NCBI RefSeq assembly: GCF_001650735.1
Contig: NZ_LXVY01000022.1
Location: 1 to 60,927 of the forward strand
DNA length: 60,927 bases
Reading direction: 5' to 3'
From: Sphingomonas sp. TDK1
GTDB taxonomy: Bacteria > Pseudomonadota > Alphaproteobacteria > Sphingomonadales > Sphingomonadaceae
In this document: positions 33,774 through 43,487 of the stretch, piece by piece
Layout: each line of letters opens with the position of its first letter
Position numbering within the stretch: the stretch's first letter is position 1
The notes under the pieces: generated by a model
Seen by the model: the letters and a program-made list of their open reading frames with translations, nothing else
What the model was told of the DNA's origin: nothing
Databases searched by the model: none
Program-made: the position numbers and the translations under genes

Positions 33774-34996
33774 TACGTGCCTCCGTACGGTTCGAGTACC
33801 AAGTCGCGCGTGACGATGACGCGCACAGGAAACCCCGGCCTAATCGTCAGCGTCGGAGCGATGTTAAGCTGACGGCGTACGATCTGCTGGCCGGCGTCAT
33901 TGATCGTGTCCTGCCCGCCGTTGCGGATCGCGCTGATAAGTCGGTCGTCGTCGTTTGTGGCCAGCTCCGCGCCGACGCTGAGCAAGGTCGAGAGCCCTGC
34001 TGCTTTCGCCAGATCCCACCAGTGATAGTCGACGCCGTCCTGGAGGCCGGCGAATCCTTCAGCGTCAGCGCCTGGCTGGCGCTCGAGCACGATAGAGCGT
34101 CCATTCGGGAAGATAAGCCGGTTCCAGACCAGAAGTACGCGGCTCTGGCCGAACTGCACATTGTTGTCGTACTGGCCGATGACACGCGTGCCCTGCGGCA
34201 CGAGCAGGATGCGGCCGGTCGGACTGTTATAGATGTTTTCGGTGACCTGCGCGGTGATCTGGCCCGGCAAATCTGAGCGAATACCGGTAATCAGCGCGGC
34301 CGAAATAACGGCTCCTGCCTGAAGGATGTTCGGTGAAGCTGGCGCGGCGACCCTATCCGGCGCAACGGTTCTGCGATCGGCTGCCGCGTTGAGAAAGGCG
34401 TTCTGGCGATCTTGCGCCGAAGGTGTTGATGGCGGCGGCGCAAGTCCGAGGCCGGCCAGGTCCGGCGCTGGCGGCGGTGTGATGGCGGGGGCCGTAGCGG
34501 TCGCACCGCCGCGCGTCTCAGTTCCAGAGAACAGTCGGCTGGTTCGTGCTGTCTCGATCTCCTGAAGGCGGCGCTGTTCCTCCGGACTGATGCCGGGGTT
34601 CGGGGTGACGACATTTGGGGTCGGTACAGGTTGGCCGCGCTCCTGGGCCCCGACGATTGGCCGACCCAGATCGCCCGGCAGGGGCGGACCCAAGCGCGGC
34701 ACGCCGCTGTAGTCACGTGGCAAGCCAGCCAGACCGTCCGCGGTGGAGCGGTTTTCGGTCGAGTAAAGCTCTTCGTTAGACCGGCCTCCATCGCGGGTCT
34801 GAAGGGCGTAGATCAGAGCGCCGCCGAGCCCAACGCTGGCCACCAGACCCACGCTCGCGAGCACCTTGCGCGACAGCCGGGTCACGCGCGGCGGATCGGC
34901 GCGCAAGCGCATCGTCGGGGCGCTGACCGGCTCCCCGGTCAAGGGTTGCGCGTCGTCTTCGGGCACTTCGTCATTCCGGGGCGGGTTCTCGCTCAC
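33773..34996 (-). CDS. trbI: conjugal transfer protein TrbI (VirB10)
   Basis: TrbI spans inner membrane, periplasm and outer-membrane core of the type IV secretion channel. The 407-residue protein has a cytosolic tail, a single helix VLASVGLVASVGLGGALIYA, a long Pro-rich linker (residues about 100-200), and the VirB10/TrbI beta domain with QAGAVISAALITGIRSDLPG, LLVPQGTRVIGQYDNNVQFG and the antenna region. It overlaps trbG by four bases. Confidence 0.96.
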   Translation of the reverse strand: MSENPPRNDEVPEDDAQPLTGEPVSAPTMRLRADPPRVTRLSRKVLASVGLVASVGLGGALIYALQTRDGGRSNEELYSTENRSTADGLAGLPRDYSGVPRLGPPLPGDLGRPIVGAQERGQPVPTPNVVTPNPGISPEEQRRLQEIETARTSRLFSGTETRGGATATAPAITPPPAPDLAGLGLAPPPSTPSAQDRQNAFLNAAADRRTVAPDRVAAPASPNILQAGAVISAALITGIRSDLPGQITAQVTENIYNSPTGRILLVPQGTRVIGQYDNNVQFGQSRVLLVWNRLIFPNGRSIVLERQPGADAEGFAGLQDGVDYHWWDLAKAAGLSTLLSVGAELATNDDDRLISAIRNGGQDTINDAGQQIVRRQLNIAPTLTIRPGFPVRVIVTRDLVLEPYGGT

Positions 34997-36042
34997 GAGG
35001 TTGGCCTCCCGTCAGTACGGGTGATGCGGACACGCCGCTGACGATCACCCGCGCCGAAGCGCAACTCGGCGGCGGCGAAAAGCCGGTCAACGATCATGTG
35101 GTGGCCGCGAACCCGGTAGTTCACCAGTTCGGAGGTGTTACCCTCGGGGCCGACGACGAAGAGCGGCGGCATCTCGCCCTGACCGATGCCGCGCGGAAAT
35201 TCGATGAAGACTTGGCGGCCGTCATCAAAGGCGCGCAGCGGCCGCCATGGGGCACGGTCGCCCTCGATGGCGTAGCGGAAGTTGACGTTAGCGAGGTCGA
35301 CCCCGCTTGCCACCGGCTGGGCGGCTTGCGCCTCGGCATTCTGCCGGCGCAGAGCGATAAGCTGGTCCTGCGGATACTGCCAGGAGACTGAGGCCATGTA
35401 GGTCCGCTCGGTCGAGCGAAGCTCCATGTGGTAGGTGCGCAGGTTGGTGTTGATGACGAGGTTCGTCATCAGTTCGGCGCGCGTGGGTTTCACGAGGATA
35501 TGGATCTGGCGGGTTGCGCCCGATCCGCTCTCGGTGTCGCCGATAATCCAGCGAACGGTGTCGCCCGCGGCAACGGGACCGGAGCCGACGAGCTGCTCGC
35601 CCGGCTGCAGCGCGATGTCGGTGATCTGGCCGACGGCAGTATAGACTTGGTAGAGCGCTCCTTGCGTGAACGGATAGACCTGCATCGAGTTGATGAAGCC
35701 GTCGCGCACCGGCTGGATGCGAGCGGCGGCGTTGGCTTGGTTCACTCTTGCCGTGGGATCGGCAGGCTCCGGCGTGCGCCGGGACGGCTCGACGCGTTGC
35801 AACTGGCCTGGCAGCGGAAGTGGCCGCGGCAGCTCGACCACGGTGACGGGCGCGGGTGGATCGACGGTCTGCACCGCTGGCGCTGCGTTATCGTAGGAGA
35901 TTTCCGGCGGCGGATTGGTGGTAGCGCAGCCGGCGAGCGCGGACGTCGCCAGCAGCATAAACGGCAATACGCATCTGCGCAGAGCCGGGGATACGATGAT
36001 GCGCGGAGCCGGGTTTCCGGCTTTACGGAAAGACGGTTTCAT
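34993..36042 (-). CDS. trbG: conjugal transfer protein TrbG (VirB9)
   Basis: TrbG forms the periplasmic and outer-membrane core ring with TrbI. The 349-residue product has a lipoprotein-type signal, LPFMLLATSALAGCATTNPP, unusual for VirB9 and more like VirB7, which is otherwise missing. It continues with a Pro-rich stretch and the CagX/VirB9 domain (YQVYTAVGQITDIALQPGEQ, NLVINTNLRTYHMELRST, RPLRAFDDGRQVFIEFPRGI). The first of the gene's in-frame starts overlaps the trbF stop. Confidence 0.95.
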   Translation of the reverse strand: MKPSFRKAGNPAPRIIVSPALRRCVLPFMLLATSALAGCATTNPPPEISYDNAAPAVQTVDPPAPVTVVELPRPLPLPGQLQRVEPSRRTPEPADPTARVNQANAAARIQPVRDGFINSMQVYPFTQGALYQVYTAVGQITDIALQPGEQLVGSGPVAAGDTVRWIIGDTESGSGATRQIHILVKPTRAELMTNLVINTNLRTYHMELRSTERTYMASVSWQYPQDQLIALRRQNAEAQAAQPVASGVDLANVNFRYAIEGDRAPWRPLRAFDDGRQVFIEFPRGIGQGEMPPLFVVGPEGNTSELVNYRVRGHHMIVDRLFAAAELRFGAGDRQRRVRITRTDGRPTS

Positions 36043-36722
36043 TGCCCAAGCTCCCGTGACCAGTTGATGGCGTTGACATAGATGCCGAGCGGGTTCGCCC
36101 TCAGTCGGTCGGCATTGCGCGGAATCTGCACCACGATCGTCAGGATCGCGGTCCAGCGCGTTGTCTCGGCGAGCTGGCCATTCTCATAGCGGCGCTCGAC
36201 CCAGGCGACGCGGAAGCTGTCGGGCGAAGCTCGGATGACACTGGAGACGTCGACAGCGATCTGCTGGCGGCCGACCTTCGCGAACGGGTCGTTCGACCGG
36301 GCATAGTCGTTGAGAGCCATGGCCCCGCGATCGGTTGTGAAGTCGTAGGCGCGCAGCCAATTCTGGCGGACGATGATCGCGTCGGCCGGAATCGAGCGGA
36401 CCTGCTCGATGAACCGCGCGAGGTGGAAGGCAATTTGCGGATCGGTCGGCCGATAGTCGGCGACGGCAGGCGCCACGGCCTGGGCTTGGCCAAGTCGATC
36501 GACCTGCACCACCCAGGGCACGATCGTCCCCCGCGCCGACTGCACGACGAGCGCGGTGGCGAAGCCGGCGGACAGGATCAGCGAACCGAACGCCATCGTT
36601 CGCCAGTTCTTGGCCTGCACGCGCGAGGCGCCGATGCGTTCATCCCAGACCTGGGCGGCGCGCTGATAGGGCGTCTCCGGCTCGGAAACTTTGCCGTAGT
36701 GGGTGGTTGGTCGTTTGAACAT
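36039..36722 (-). CDS. trbF: conjugal transfer protein TrbF (VirB8)
   Basis: A 227-residue inner-membrane assembly factor. The short cytosolic start TPYQRAAQVWDERIGASRVQ is typical of TrbF. One helix (MAFGSLILSAGFATALVVQS) and a periplasmic VirB8 domain follow, with IRQNWLRAYDFTT-like and AETTRWTAILTIVVQIPRN strands. The start overlaps the trbL end by one base, and the end overlaps the trbG start by four. Confidence 0.95.
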   Translation of the reverse strand: MFKRPTTHYGKVSEPETPYQRAAQVWDERIGASRVQAKNWRTMAFGSLILSAGFATALVVQSARGTIVPWVVQVDRLGQAQAVAPAVADYRPTDPQIAFHLARFIEQVRSIPADAIIVRQNWLRAYDFTTDRGAMALNDYARSNDPFAKVGRQQIAVDVSSVIRASPDSFRVAWVERRYENGQLAETTRWTAILTIVVQIPRNADRLRANPLGIYVNAINWSRELGQ

Positions 36723-38086
36723 CAGCGATCGCCTTCGGAAAGATTGACGGAAGAGCCGCCGCCATGGGCGTCGCCTGAGCGGACGGCATGGGCCGTGGCC
36801 TGGACGGCATGGGTCATGTGCTGCGAGCGGCGCATCCGCTGCGCCCAGGCCGGCGGGCCGCCGGCGTTCGCGGAACCGGCGGCAGCGGCGCCGTCACCGG
36901 CCGCGTCGCCGCCGATCGAGCCCGCAGTGGAAGTGCCGCCCGTCGCCTCGAACGCGGCCTTGCCGCCAGCGTTAAAGCTGGAGCGCATGCTTTCGGCGGC
37001 GCGCGATGCGGCACGGCGCAGTGGCGAGACGGCCGCACTGCCGCCGGCGCGGGCAACGCCGCCGAGCCCGGATGCGACGCCAGCCGCGCCGGACTGGCCG
37101 GCTGCGCCGAGGCTGTAGGCGGTGGATGCGCCGCCAGCGATCGCAGCGCCGCCGCGAGCGGCGGCGGCGGCTCCACCGGCCAACGCAGCACCACCCGATG
37201 CGGCGGCGCCGACAGCACCGGCGCCTAGCGCGACCATGCCTCCTGCGGCGATGCCGGTCCCGACCGCAGCGCCGGCGCTGAGCTGCGGGCCGCCGGACAC
37301 GAGACCACTGGCGATGCCGGGACCGAAGATGCCGAGGCCAAGCAGCGACAGCGCTGCGAGCACAATCGCCATCGCTTCGTCGATGGTGGGGGTTGCCCCG
37401 CCGAAACCGGAGGTGAACTCGGAGAAGAGGGTCGAGCCGATGCCGATGATGACGGCGAGGACCAAAACCTTGATGCCGGAAGAGATGACGTTGCCGAGTA
37501 CGCGTTCGGCCATGAAGGCCGATTTGCCGAACAGGCCGAAGGGGATCAGCACGAAGCCAGCCAGCGTCGTCAGCTTGAATTCGACGAGCGTGACGAAGAG
37601 TTGGATGGCGAGGATGAAGAAGGCGAGCAACACCAGCGCCCAGGCGAGGAACATGCAGGCGATCTGGATGAAGTTCTCGAAGAACGACCAATAGCCCATG
37701 AGGCCGGAGATGGATTCAAGGAGCGGACGTCCGGCATCGAGGCCGGTCTGGGCCACCTTGCCGGGCCGCAGCAGGTCGGCGGTCGTGAAGCTGGTCCCGC
37801 TGGCTTTCAGGCCGAGCCCGGCGAAACTTTCGAAGATGATCCGGGCGAGGTTGTTCCAGTTGCCGATGATGTAGGCAAAGACGCCGACGAACAGCGTCTT
37901 CTTCACCAGGCGGGCCATGATGTCGTCGTCGGCGCCCCAGCTCCAGAAGAGTGCGGCCAGCGTCACGTCGATGACGATCAAGGTGGTGGCGATGAAGGCG
38001 ACTTCGCCGCTGAGCAACCCGAATCCGCTGTCGATGTAGCGGGTGAAGACCTCGAGGAAATGGTCGATGACGCCAGTGCCGCCCAT
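36722..38086 (-). CDS. trbL: conjugal transfer protein TrbL (VirB6)
   Basis: A 454-residue polytopic protein of the inner-membrane complex. The first 300 residues have six to eight hydrophobic segments, starting GFGLLSGEVAFIATTLIVID and including LVTLVEFKLTTLAGFVLIPF and KSAFMAERVLGNVISSG. From about residue 265 the sequence changes to a low-complexity Ala/Gly/Ser stretch (AAGGMVALGAGAVGAAASGG and similar) up to residue 420, usual for TrbL tails and likely disordered or exposed. This repetitive tail is an easy place for length changes between strains. Confidence 0.95.
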   Translation of the reverse strand: MGGTGVIDHFLEVFTRYIDSGFGLLSGEVAFIATTLIVIDVTLAALFWSWGADDDIMARLVKKTLFVGVFAYIIGNWNNLARIIFESFAGLGLKASGTSFTTADLLRPGKVAQTGLDAGRPLLESISGLMGYWSFFENFIQIACMFLAWALVLLAFFILAIQLFVTLVEFKLTTLAGFVLIPFGLFGKSAFMAERVLGNVISSGIKVLVLAVIIGIGSTLFSEFTSGFGGATPTIDEAMAIVLAALSLLGLGIFGPGIASGLVSGGPQLSAGAAVGTGIAAGGMVALGAGAVGAAASGGAALAGGAAAAARGGAAIAGGASTAYSLGAAGQSGAAGVASGLGGVARAGGSAAVSPLRRAASRAAESMRSSFNAGGKAAFEATGGTSTAGSIGGDAAGDGAAAAGSANAGGPPAWAQRMRRSQHMTHAVQATAHAVRSGDAHGGGSSVNLSEGDR

Positions 38087-38090
38087 GATG

Positions 38091-38480
38091 CTATCTCGCC
38101 TCGTCGAGCTGCGGCGGCGCGATCGGCGCGGCGGGCTCCAAGCCCGGCTGATCGGTGCGGCCCGGTTGGGGCGTGGCGTCGTTTCGCGGCGCTGGCGGCA
38201 TGTCCGGCAGTCGCTCGGCAGGACGCGCGCCGGGGGCGAGGAAGCGGTTGCGGTTCTCCGCCCAGGCCCGCAGGCAGGCCGGATCGCGGGGCCCCGCTTC
38301 GCCGAGGGCCCGGCAGCGGATCAACTCGTCGCGCAGCGGATCAGCCTGCGCCTGAGTGGTCCGGCCGGACGGCCAGACCTCGGACGCTTCCTCTTTCCGG
38401 CTCATCTCGATCGCGGTCGCGGTGATCGCGACCGCGACGAACACGACGGCGCCAAGCCGGGCGAGCATCTTGCCGTCCAT
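38091..38480 (-). CDS. putative entry-exclusion protein TrbK-alt
   Basis: A 129-residue protein with one N-terminal membrane segment, ARLGAVVFVAVAITATAIEM, then a soluble part with DELIRCRALGEAGPRDPACL and RAWAENRNRFLAPG, ending in a Pro-rich tail. The position between trbJ and trbL, the single helix and the two cysteines match the family labelled TrbK-alt, thought to block uptake of a second copy of the element. The function is known mainly by position and analogy with TrbK of IncP plasmids. Confidence 0.85.
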   Translation of the reverse strand: MDGKMLARLGAVVFVAVAITATAIEMSRKEEASEVWPSGRTTQAQADPLRDELIRCRALGEAGPRDPACLRAWAENRNRFLAPGARPAERLPDMPPAPRNDATPQPGRTDQPGLEPAAPIAPPQLDEAR

Positions 38481-38490
38481 GGCCGCGCCC

Positions 38491-39261
38491 TCAGTTGCCG
38501 TTCGGGAACATGCGGGCGTTGCCCGGCTGGTAGCCGCTGCCCGGCGTCAGGAACCGGCGACGCTGCTCGCGACCTTGCTCGGCCGCAGCCGCGCGCTCGG
38601 CCTCGGTCAGGCTCTGTGCGCGACCGTTTGCGGCGACCACAGCCGTCAGGTCCGCGAGCTGCTGCGCTTGCAGGGCGAGAAGCTGGTTGCCCGCCTGTGT
38701 CGCCTGCAGCGCGCCGGTGGCGCCCTGGCTCTGGCCGACCAGCGCCGACATCTGGGTCCGGTTCGTGTCGATGTTGCCGACGACGCCGGCCTGAACGCGC
38801 ATGGCGTCCTGCAAGCCTCCGACCGTATTCTGCCAGCGCTCGCGCGCGCCCGCCACGAGCGCCTGATCGGAGGCCGACATCGACGCGTTGCCATAGGTTG
38901 TCTGAAACGCGCGGTCGATCTGCTGGACGTTGAGGGCGATGCCTTGCGCCTGTTGCAGAAGCTGCTGCGTGCGCTGGACGGACTGCTGAAGCTGCTGGAG
39001 GGAGGAGTAAGGCAGGCTCGCCAGATTACGGGCCTGATTGATCAGCATCGTGGCTTCGTTCTGAAGCTGGGTGATCTGCTGATTGACCTGCTGCAGCGTG
39101 CGCGCCGCCGTCAGGACATTCTGCGCATAGTTGGTCGGATCATAGACGATCCACTGTGCGGCAGCGGGGGCGCTAAGGATCGGGGACAGCGCGATCGGCG
39201 CGCCAAGCATCGCGGCTGCCATGCGCAGCGCGCGCGAGCGTGATTGAACGGAACGGGTCAT
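38491..39261 (-). CDS. trbJ: conjugal transfer protein TrbJ (VirB5)
   Basis: A 256-residue secreted pilus-tip protein. A signal peptide ends in SAPAAAQ, then VYDPTNYAQNVLTAARTLQQ and long Gln/Leu-rich coiled-coil helices follow (LQQVNQQITQLQNEATMLIN and others). GNARMFPNGN closes the protein. The composition and place after trbE are as in all trb systems. It is 16 bases from trbE. Confidence 0.95.
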   Translation of the reverse strand: MTRSVQSRSRALRMAAAMLGAPIALSPILSAPAAAQWIVYDPTNYAQNVLTAARTLQQVNQQITQLQNEATMLINQARNLASLPYSSLQQLQQSVQRTQQLLQQAQGIALNVQQIDRAFQTTYGNASMSASDQALVAGARERWQNTVGGLQDAMRVQAGVVGNIDTNRTQMSALVGQSQGATGALQATQAGNQLLALQAQQLADLTAVVAANGRAQSLTEAERAAAAEQGREQRRRFLTPGSGYQPGNARMFPNGN

Positions 39262-39276
39262 GGGCGTGCCTCCGGT

Positions 39277-41712
39277 TCAGTTTGGGGTGACATTGGTGAG
39301 GTCGGCGATGAGGTCTGCTGCCCAGCCGAGCCGGTTTTCGGCGAGCCACTCGGCAAGGAAGCCGTCGGTGCCGCTACGGGCGTGAACCTCGGCGATGAGC
39401 GCCTGGTGCTGCTTCGACGATGCGGCGCAGAGCGCCAGCGCGACGTCCGACAGGCCTAGCTCGAACAGCCGGTTGCCGCGCCGGGACTGGCAGTAGTAAT
39501 CGCGTTTGGGCATCGCCCGCGCGAGGATCTCGATCTGGCGATCGTTGAGGCCGAACCGCCGATAGATGGCGGTGATCTGCGGCTCGATTGCGCGTTCGTT
39601 CGGGAGGAGGATGCGGGTTTGGCAGCTCTCGATGATGGCCGGCGCGATCGCAGAGCCGTCGATGTCGGAGAGCGATTGGGTTGCGAAGATGACGCTGGCG
39701 TTCTTCTTGCGCAGCGTCTTCAGCCATTCGCGGAGCTGGCCGGCGAAGCCCTCGTCGTCGAGCGCGAGCCAGCCTTCGTCGACGATCAGCAGCGTCGGGC
39801 GCCCGTCGAGCCGGTCCTCGATGCGATGGAAAAGATAGGCGAGCACGGCGGCCGCAGCACCGGTGCCGATCAGTCCTTCGGTTTCGAAGACCTGAATATT
39901 GGCTTCGCCCAGATGCTCGGCCTCGGCATCGAGCAGCCGGCCATAGGGACCGCCAACGCAATAAGGTCGCAGCGCCTGTTTCAGGTCGTTGGACTGGAGG
40001 AGGACGGACAGACCCGTCAGCGTGCGCTCGGCGACCGGCGCCGAGGCCAGCGAAGTCAGCGACGACCAGAGATGTTCCTTCACCTCGGGCGTAACGGGGA
40101 CACTCTCCCGCATGAGGATGGCGACCAGCCAGTCGGCGGCCCAGGCGCGTTCGGCGACATCGTCGATGCGCGCGAGCGGCTGAAGCGACACGCTGTCGTC
40201 TGAGCCCTCGGTGAGGCCGCCGCCGAGATCGTGCCAGTCGCCACGCATTGCGAGAGCCGCCGCGCGGATCGATCCGCCGAAGTCGAAGGCGAAGACTTGG
40301 CTTTGCGGATAGCGCCGGAACTGCAGCGCCATCAACGCCAGCAGCACGGATTTGCCGGCGCCGGTGGGGCCGACGATCAGCGTATGGCCGACATCGCCGA
40401 CATGGATGGAAAGCCGGAACGGGGTCGAGCCTTCGGTTCTGCCGTAAAGCAGTGGGGGTGCATCGAAGTGCTCGTCCCGTTCCGGTCCCGCCCACACCGC
40501 CGAAAGCGGGATCATGTGGGCGAGATTCAATGTGTTGATCGGCGGTTGCCGGACATTGGCGTAGACATGGCCGGGCAGCGAGCCGAGCCATGCATCCACA
40601 GCGTTGATCGTTTCGGGCATGGCGGTGAAGTCGCGGCCCTGGATGACCTTCTCGACCATCCGCAGCTTCTCGGCCGCGATGCGCGGATCGTCGTCCCAGA
40701 CAGTGATCGTCGCGGTCACATAGGCTTGGCCGGCATAATCGGCGCCCAGCTCCTGCAGCGCCATGTCGGCATCGGCGGCCTTGTTGGCCGCATCGGTGTC
40801 GACCAGCGCCGACGCCTCGTTGGTCATCACCTCCTTGAGGATGGCAGCGATCGACTTGCGCTTGGCGAACCATTGCCGCCTGATCTTGGTCAGCAGCTTG
40901 GTCGCATCGGTCTTGTCGAGCAGCACGGCACGCGTCGACCAGCGATAGGGAAAGGCCAGCCGGTTCAGCTCGTCGAGGATGCCGGGCGTGGTCGCGGTCG
41001 GGAAGCCGACAATAGTGAGGATGCGGACATGCGCATCGCCCAGGCGCGGCTCCAGCCCGCCGGTGAGCGGCTGATCGGCGAGCAGCGCGTCGAGATACAT
41101 CGGCGTCTCGGGGACGCGGACGCGGTGACGCTTGGTCGAGACGGTCGAGTGCAGATAGGTCAGCGTCTCGCCGTCATCGAGCCAGCCGCATTCCGGCATG
41201 AAGGCGTCGACGAGTTGAAGAATGCGATCGGTGCGGTCGGCGAAGCCGCGCAGGATCTCGTGCGCATCGACGCCGGCGTGATCACGGCCCTCGTAGAGCC
41301 AGGTCTCGGCCCGTGCGGCGTCCTCGGCCGGCGGCAGATAAAGGAAGGTGAGGAAGTAGCTGGACTCGAAATGCGCGCCGGCCTCTTCGAAATCTGCCTT
41401 GCGTTCCGCGTCGACCAGGCCGGATGCGCTGTCGGCGAACATGCTGGCCGGATAGGTCGCGGCGCCATGGCGCTGCGCTTCGACGAAGATGGCCCAGCCG
41501 GAGCCGAGGCGACGGAAGGCGTTGTTGAGCCGGCCGGCGACGGCGACCAGCTCGGCCGGCACGGCGCTGTCGAGGTCGGGACCGCGGAAGCGCGCGGTGC
41601 GCTGCAGGCTGCCGTCCTTGTTCAGCACGATGCCTTCGCCGACCAGCGCCACCCAGGGCAGGAAGTCGGCGAGCCGCGTATTGCGGTTGCGATATTCGGC
41701 GAGGTTCATCAT
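39277..41712 (-). CDS. trbE: conjugal transfer ATPase TrbE (VirB4)
   Basis: The 811-residue ATPase powers pilus biogenesis and substrate transfer. It has the N-terminal CagE/VirB4 domain (NLAEYRNRNTRLADFLPWVA), Walker A TLIVGPTGAGKSVLLALMAL at about residue 440, and Walker B PTLLIVDEGWLALDDEGFAG at about residue 640, followed by KKNASVIFATQSLSDIDGSA. Two adjacent ATG codons mark the start. It is the longest trb gene and fully intact. Confidence 0.97.
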   Translation of the reverse strand: MMNLAEYRNRNTRLADFLPWVALVGEGIVLNKDGSLQRTARFRGPDLDSAVPAELVAVAGRLNNAFRRLGSGWAIFVEAQRHGAATYPASMFADSASGLVDAERKADFEEAGAHFESSYFLTFLYLPPAEDAARAETWLYEGRDHAGVDAHEILRGFADRTDRILQLVDAFMPECGWLDDGETLTYLHSTVSTKRHRVRVPETPMYLDALLADQPLTGGLEPRLGDAHVRILTIVGFPTATTPGILDELNRLAFPYRWSTRAVLLDKTDATKLLTKIRRQWFAKRKSIAAILKEVMTNEASALVDTDAANKAADADMALQELGADYAGQAYVTATITVWDDDPRIAAEKLRMVEKVIQGRDFTAMPETINAVDAWLGSLPGHVYANVRQPPINTLNLAHMIPLSAVWAGPERDEHFDAPPLLYGRTEGSTPFRLSIHVGDVGHTLIVGPTGAGKSVLLALMALQFRRYPQSQVFAFDFGGSIRAAALAMRGDWHDLGGGLTEGSDDSVSLQPLARIDDVAERAWAADWLVAILMRESVPVTPEVKEHLWSSLTSLASAPVAERTLTGLSVLLQSNDLKQALRPYCVGGPYGRLLDAEAEHLGEANIQVFETEGLIGTGAAAAVLAYLFHRIEDRLDGRPTLLIVDEGWLALDDEGFAGQLREWLKTLRKKNASVIFATQSLSDIDGSAIAPAIIESCQTRILLPNERAIEPQITAIYRRFGLNDRQIEILARAMPKRDYYCQSRRGNRLFELGLSDVALALCAASSKQHQALIAEVHARSGTDGFLAEWLAENRLGWAADLIADLTNVTPN

Positions 41713-41724
41713 CGGCGTCGCTCC

Positions 41725-42006
41725 TCAGACCGACAGGTGGCCGGGGATGCGCAGATGCTTGCGCACAACGTCGACGAACTGCGGATCGCGCTTGGCAGCC
41801 CAGACGGCCGCGAAATGCCCGACAGCCCAGAGGCCGAGGCCGACCAGCCAGAGGCGCAGGCCCAGGCCGAGCGCGGCCGCCAGCGTGCCGTTGAGGATGG
41901 CGAGCGAGCGCGGAGCGCCGCCGAGCAGGATATGCTCGGTCAGCGCCCGATGGACCGGGACCGAGAAGCCCGGCAGCTCGCCGCCATGGTCCGCGCCGTC
42001 GGCCAT
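41725..42006 (-). CDS. trbD: conjugal transfer protein TrbD (VirB3)
   Basis: A 93-residue inner-membrane protein. HRALTEHILLGGAPRSLAIL and NGTLAAALGLGLRLWLVGLG form the VirB3 hairpin; the C-terminal HLRIPGHLSV matches TrbD. It works with the TrbE ATPase during assembly. The start overlaps the end of trbC by one base and a 12-base gap leads to trbE. Confidence 0.94.
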   Translation of the reverse strand: MADGADHGGELPGFSVPVHRALTEHILLGGAPRSLAILNGTLAAALGLGLRLWLVGLGLWAVGHFAAVWAAKRDPQFVDVVRKHLRIPGHLSV

Positions 42007-42338
42007 CAGACGAGCGCTCCGCCGCCGAACGAGAAGAACGACAGGAAGAAGCTCGACGCGGCGAAGGCGATCGACAGGCCGAAGACGATCTGGATCAGAC
42101 GACGCGCGCCGCCCGAGGTGTCGCCGAAGGCGAGCGTCAGGCCGGTGATGATGATGATCATCACCGCGATGATCTTGGCGACCGGCCCCTCGATCGATTC
42201 GAGGATCGATTGCAGCGGTGCCTCCCAGGGCATCGACGAGCCGGAGGCGTGGGCGGCCGGCGCGAGCGCCAGCGTGAGAAAAATGACGGACACCGCCGTG
42301 GCGATATGGCGGCGGATGCGCAAAGCATGCTGGATCAT
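42006..42338 (-). CDS. trbC: conjugal transfer prepilin TrbC (VirB2)
   Basis: A 110-residue pilin precursor. It has a long signal, TAVSVIFLTLALAPAAHAS, ending in AHA, and two hydrophobic segments, AKIIAVMIIIITGLTLAFGD and RRLIQIVFGLSIAFAASSFF, as in TrbC/VirB2. In IncP plasmids TrbC is cyclised by TraF; a TraF-like peptidase is encoded 7 kb away. The ATG at 42338 follows AGGAGA and overlaps the trbB stop (ATGA); a longer open frame upstream overlaps trbB in another frame and is not real. Confidence 0.94.
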   Translation of the reverse strand: MIQHALRIRRHIATAVSVIFLTLALAPAAHASGSSMPWEAPLQSILESIEGPVAKIIAVMIIIITGLTLAFGDTSGGARRLIQIVFGLSIAFAASSFFLSFFSFGGGALV

Positions 42339-43318
42339 GACGGGTCTCCTGTGAGGGGCTGGCTTGCGGGGGTGACGCGGTAGTCGCCGTCGGGGCCGAG
42401 ACCCTCGATGCGGGCGAGTTCGGCGAGCCGGCGCGAGGCGCCGCGGCCGGAGAGCACGGCGACGAGATCGATCGTTTCGGCGATCAGCGCGCGCGGGACG
42501 GTGACGACGGCTTCCTGGATGAGCTGCTCCATGCGACGCAGCGCGCCGATGGCGGTGCCGGCGTGGATGGTGCCGACGCCTCCCGGGTGGCCGGTGCCCC
42601 AGGCCTTCAACAGATCGAGCGCCTCGGCGCCGCGCACCTCTCCAATCGGGATGCGGTCGGGGCGCAGGCGAAGCGAAGAGCGAACCAGATCGGAGAGCGA
42701 GGCGACGCCGTCCTTGGTCCGCATCGCGACGAGGTTCGGCGCGGCGCATTGCAGCTCGCGCGTATCCTCGATCAGCACGACGCGGTCGGAGGTCTTCGAG
42801 ACCTCGGCTAGCAGCGCGTTGGTAAGCGTGGTCTTGCCTGTCGACGTCCCGCCGGCGACCAGGATGTTGCGACGGTCGGCGACGGCCTGGCGCAGAGTCT
42901 CGGCCTGACCGGCCGCCATGATCCCGGCGGCGACATAATCGTCGAGCGTGAAGACGGCGACGGCGGGCTTGCGGATCGCGAAGGCCGGCGCGGACACCAC
43001 GGGAGGCAACAGCCCCTCGAACCGCTCTCCCGTCTCGGGCAGCTCGGCCGAGACACGCGGGGCGCCGGGATGAACCTCGGCGCCGACATGATGGGCGACC
43101 AGACGGATGATCCGCTCGCCGTCCGACGGCGACAGCAGCTCACCCGTGTCGGAAAGCCCTTCGGAAAGCCGGTCGACCCAGAGCCGCCCATCGGGGTTGA
43201 GCATCACCTCGACGATCGCGGGGTCTTCCAGAAACCGGGCGATCGCCGGCCCGAGGGCCGTGCGCAGCATGCGCGCGCCGCGAAGGATCGCCTCCGATTT
43301 CTGGTGAGTGGCCGCCAC
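42335..43318 (-). CDS. trbB: conjugal transfer ATPase TrbB (VirB11)
   Basis: A 327-residue hexameric traffic ATPase. [20 protein letters not shown] opens the family domain; Walker A is [20 protein letters not shown], the Asp box [11 protein letters not shown], and the His box [20 protein letters not shown] with [12 protein letters not shown]. It is the first gene of the trb run, behind a 170-base region that should hold the operon promoter. Confidence 0.96.
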   Translation of the reverse strand: MAATHQKSEAILRGARMLRTALGPAIARFLEDPAIVEVMLNPDGRLWVDRLSEGLSDTGELLSPSDGERIIRLVAHHVGAEVHPGAPRVSAELPETGERFEGLLPPVVSAPAFAIRKPAVAVFTLDDYVAAGIMAAGQAETLRQAVADRRNILVAGGTSTGKTTLTNALLAEVSKTSDRVVLIEDTRELQCAAPNLVAMRTKDGVASLSDLVRSSLRLRPDRIPIGEVRGAEALDLLKAWGTGHPGGVGTIHAGTAIGALRRMEQLIQEAVVTVPRALIAETIDLVAVLSGRGASRRLAELARIEGLGPDGDYRVTPASQPLTGDPS

Positions 43319-43487
43319 GTCGTCCCCGTTCTCTTGCGGGACCGCGACATGCGGCCCTGGATCGGGGATGAGTAGAAGAGGCAGAAATCATGGCCTGACA
43401 ACAACCATAATGTGGTCGTCGTACTGTGGCGTACAAATACAGGGAAACGGCGGAACGCCGGAATACTTGAAGTGGACGTGGCCGTGA

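Noticed and set aside
40231..42354. 707-codon open frame on the plus strand opposite trbE, trbD and trbC
   Set aside because: Runs antisense across three intact trb genes; no domain could be recognised.
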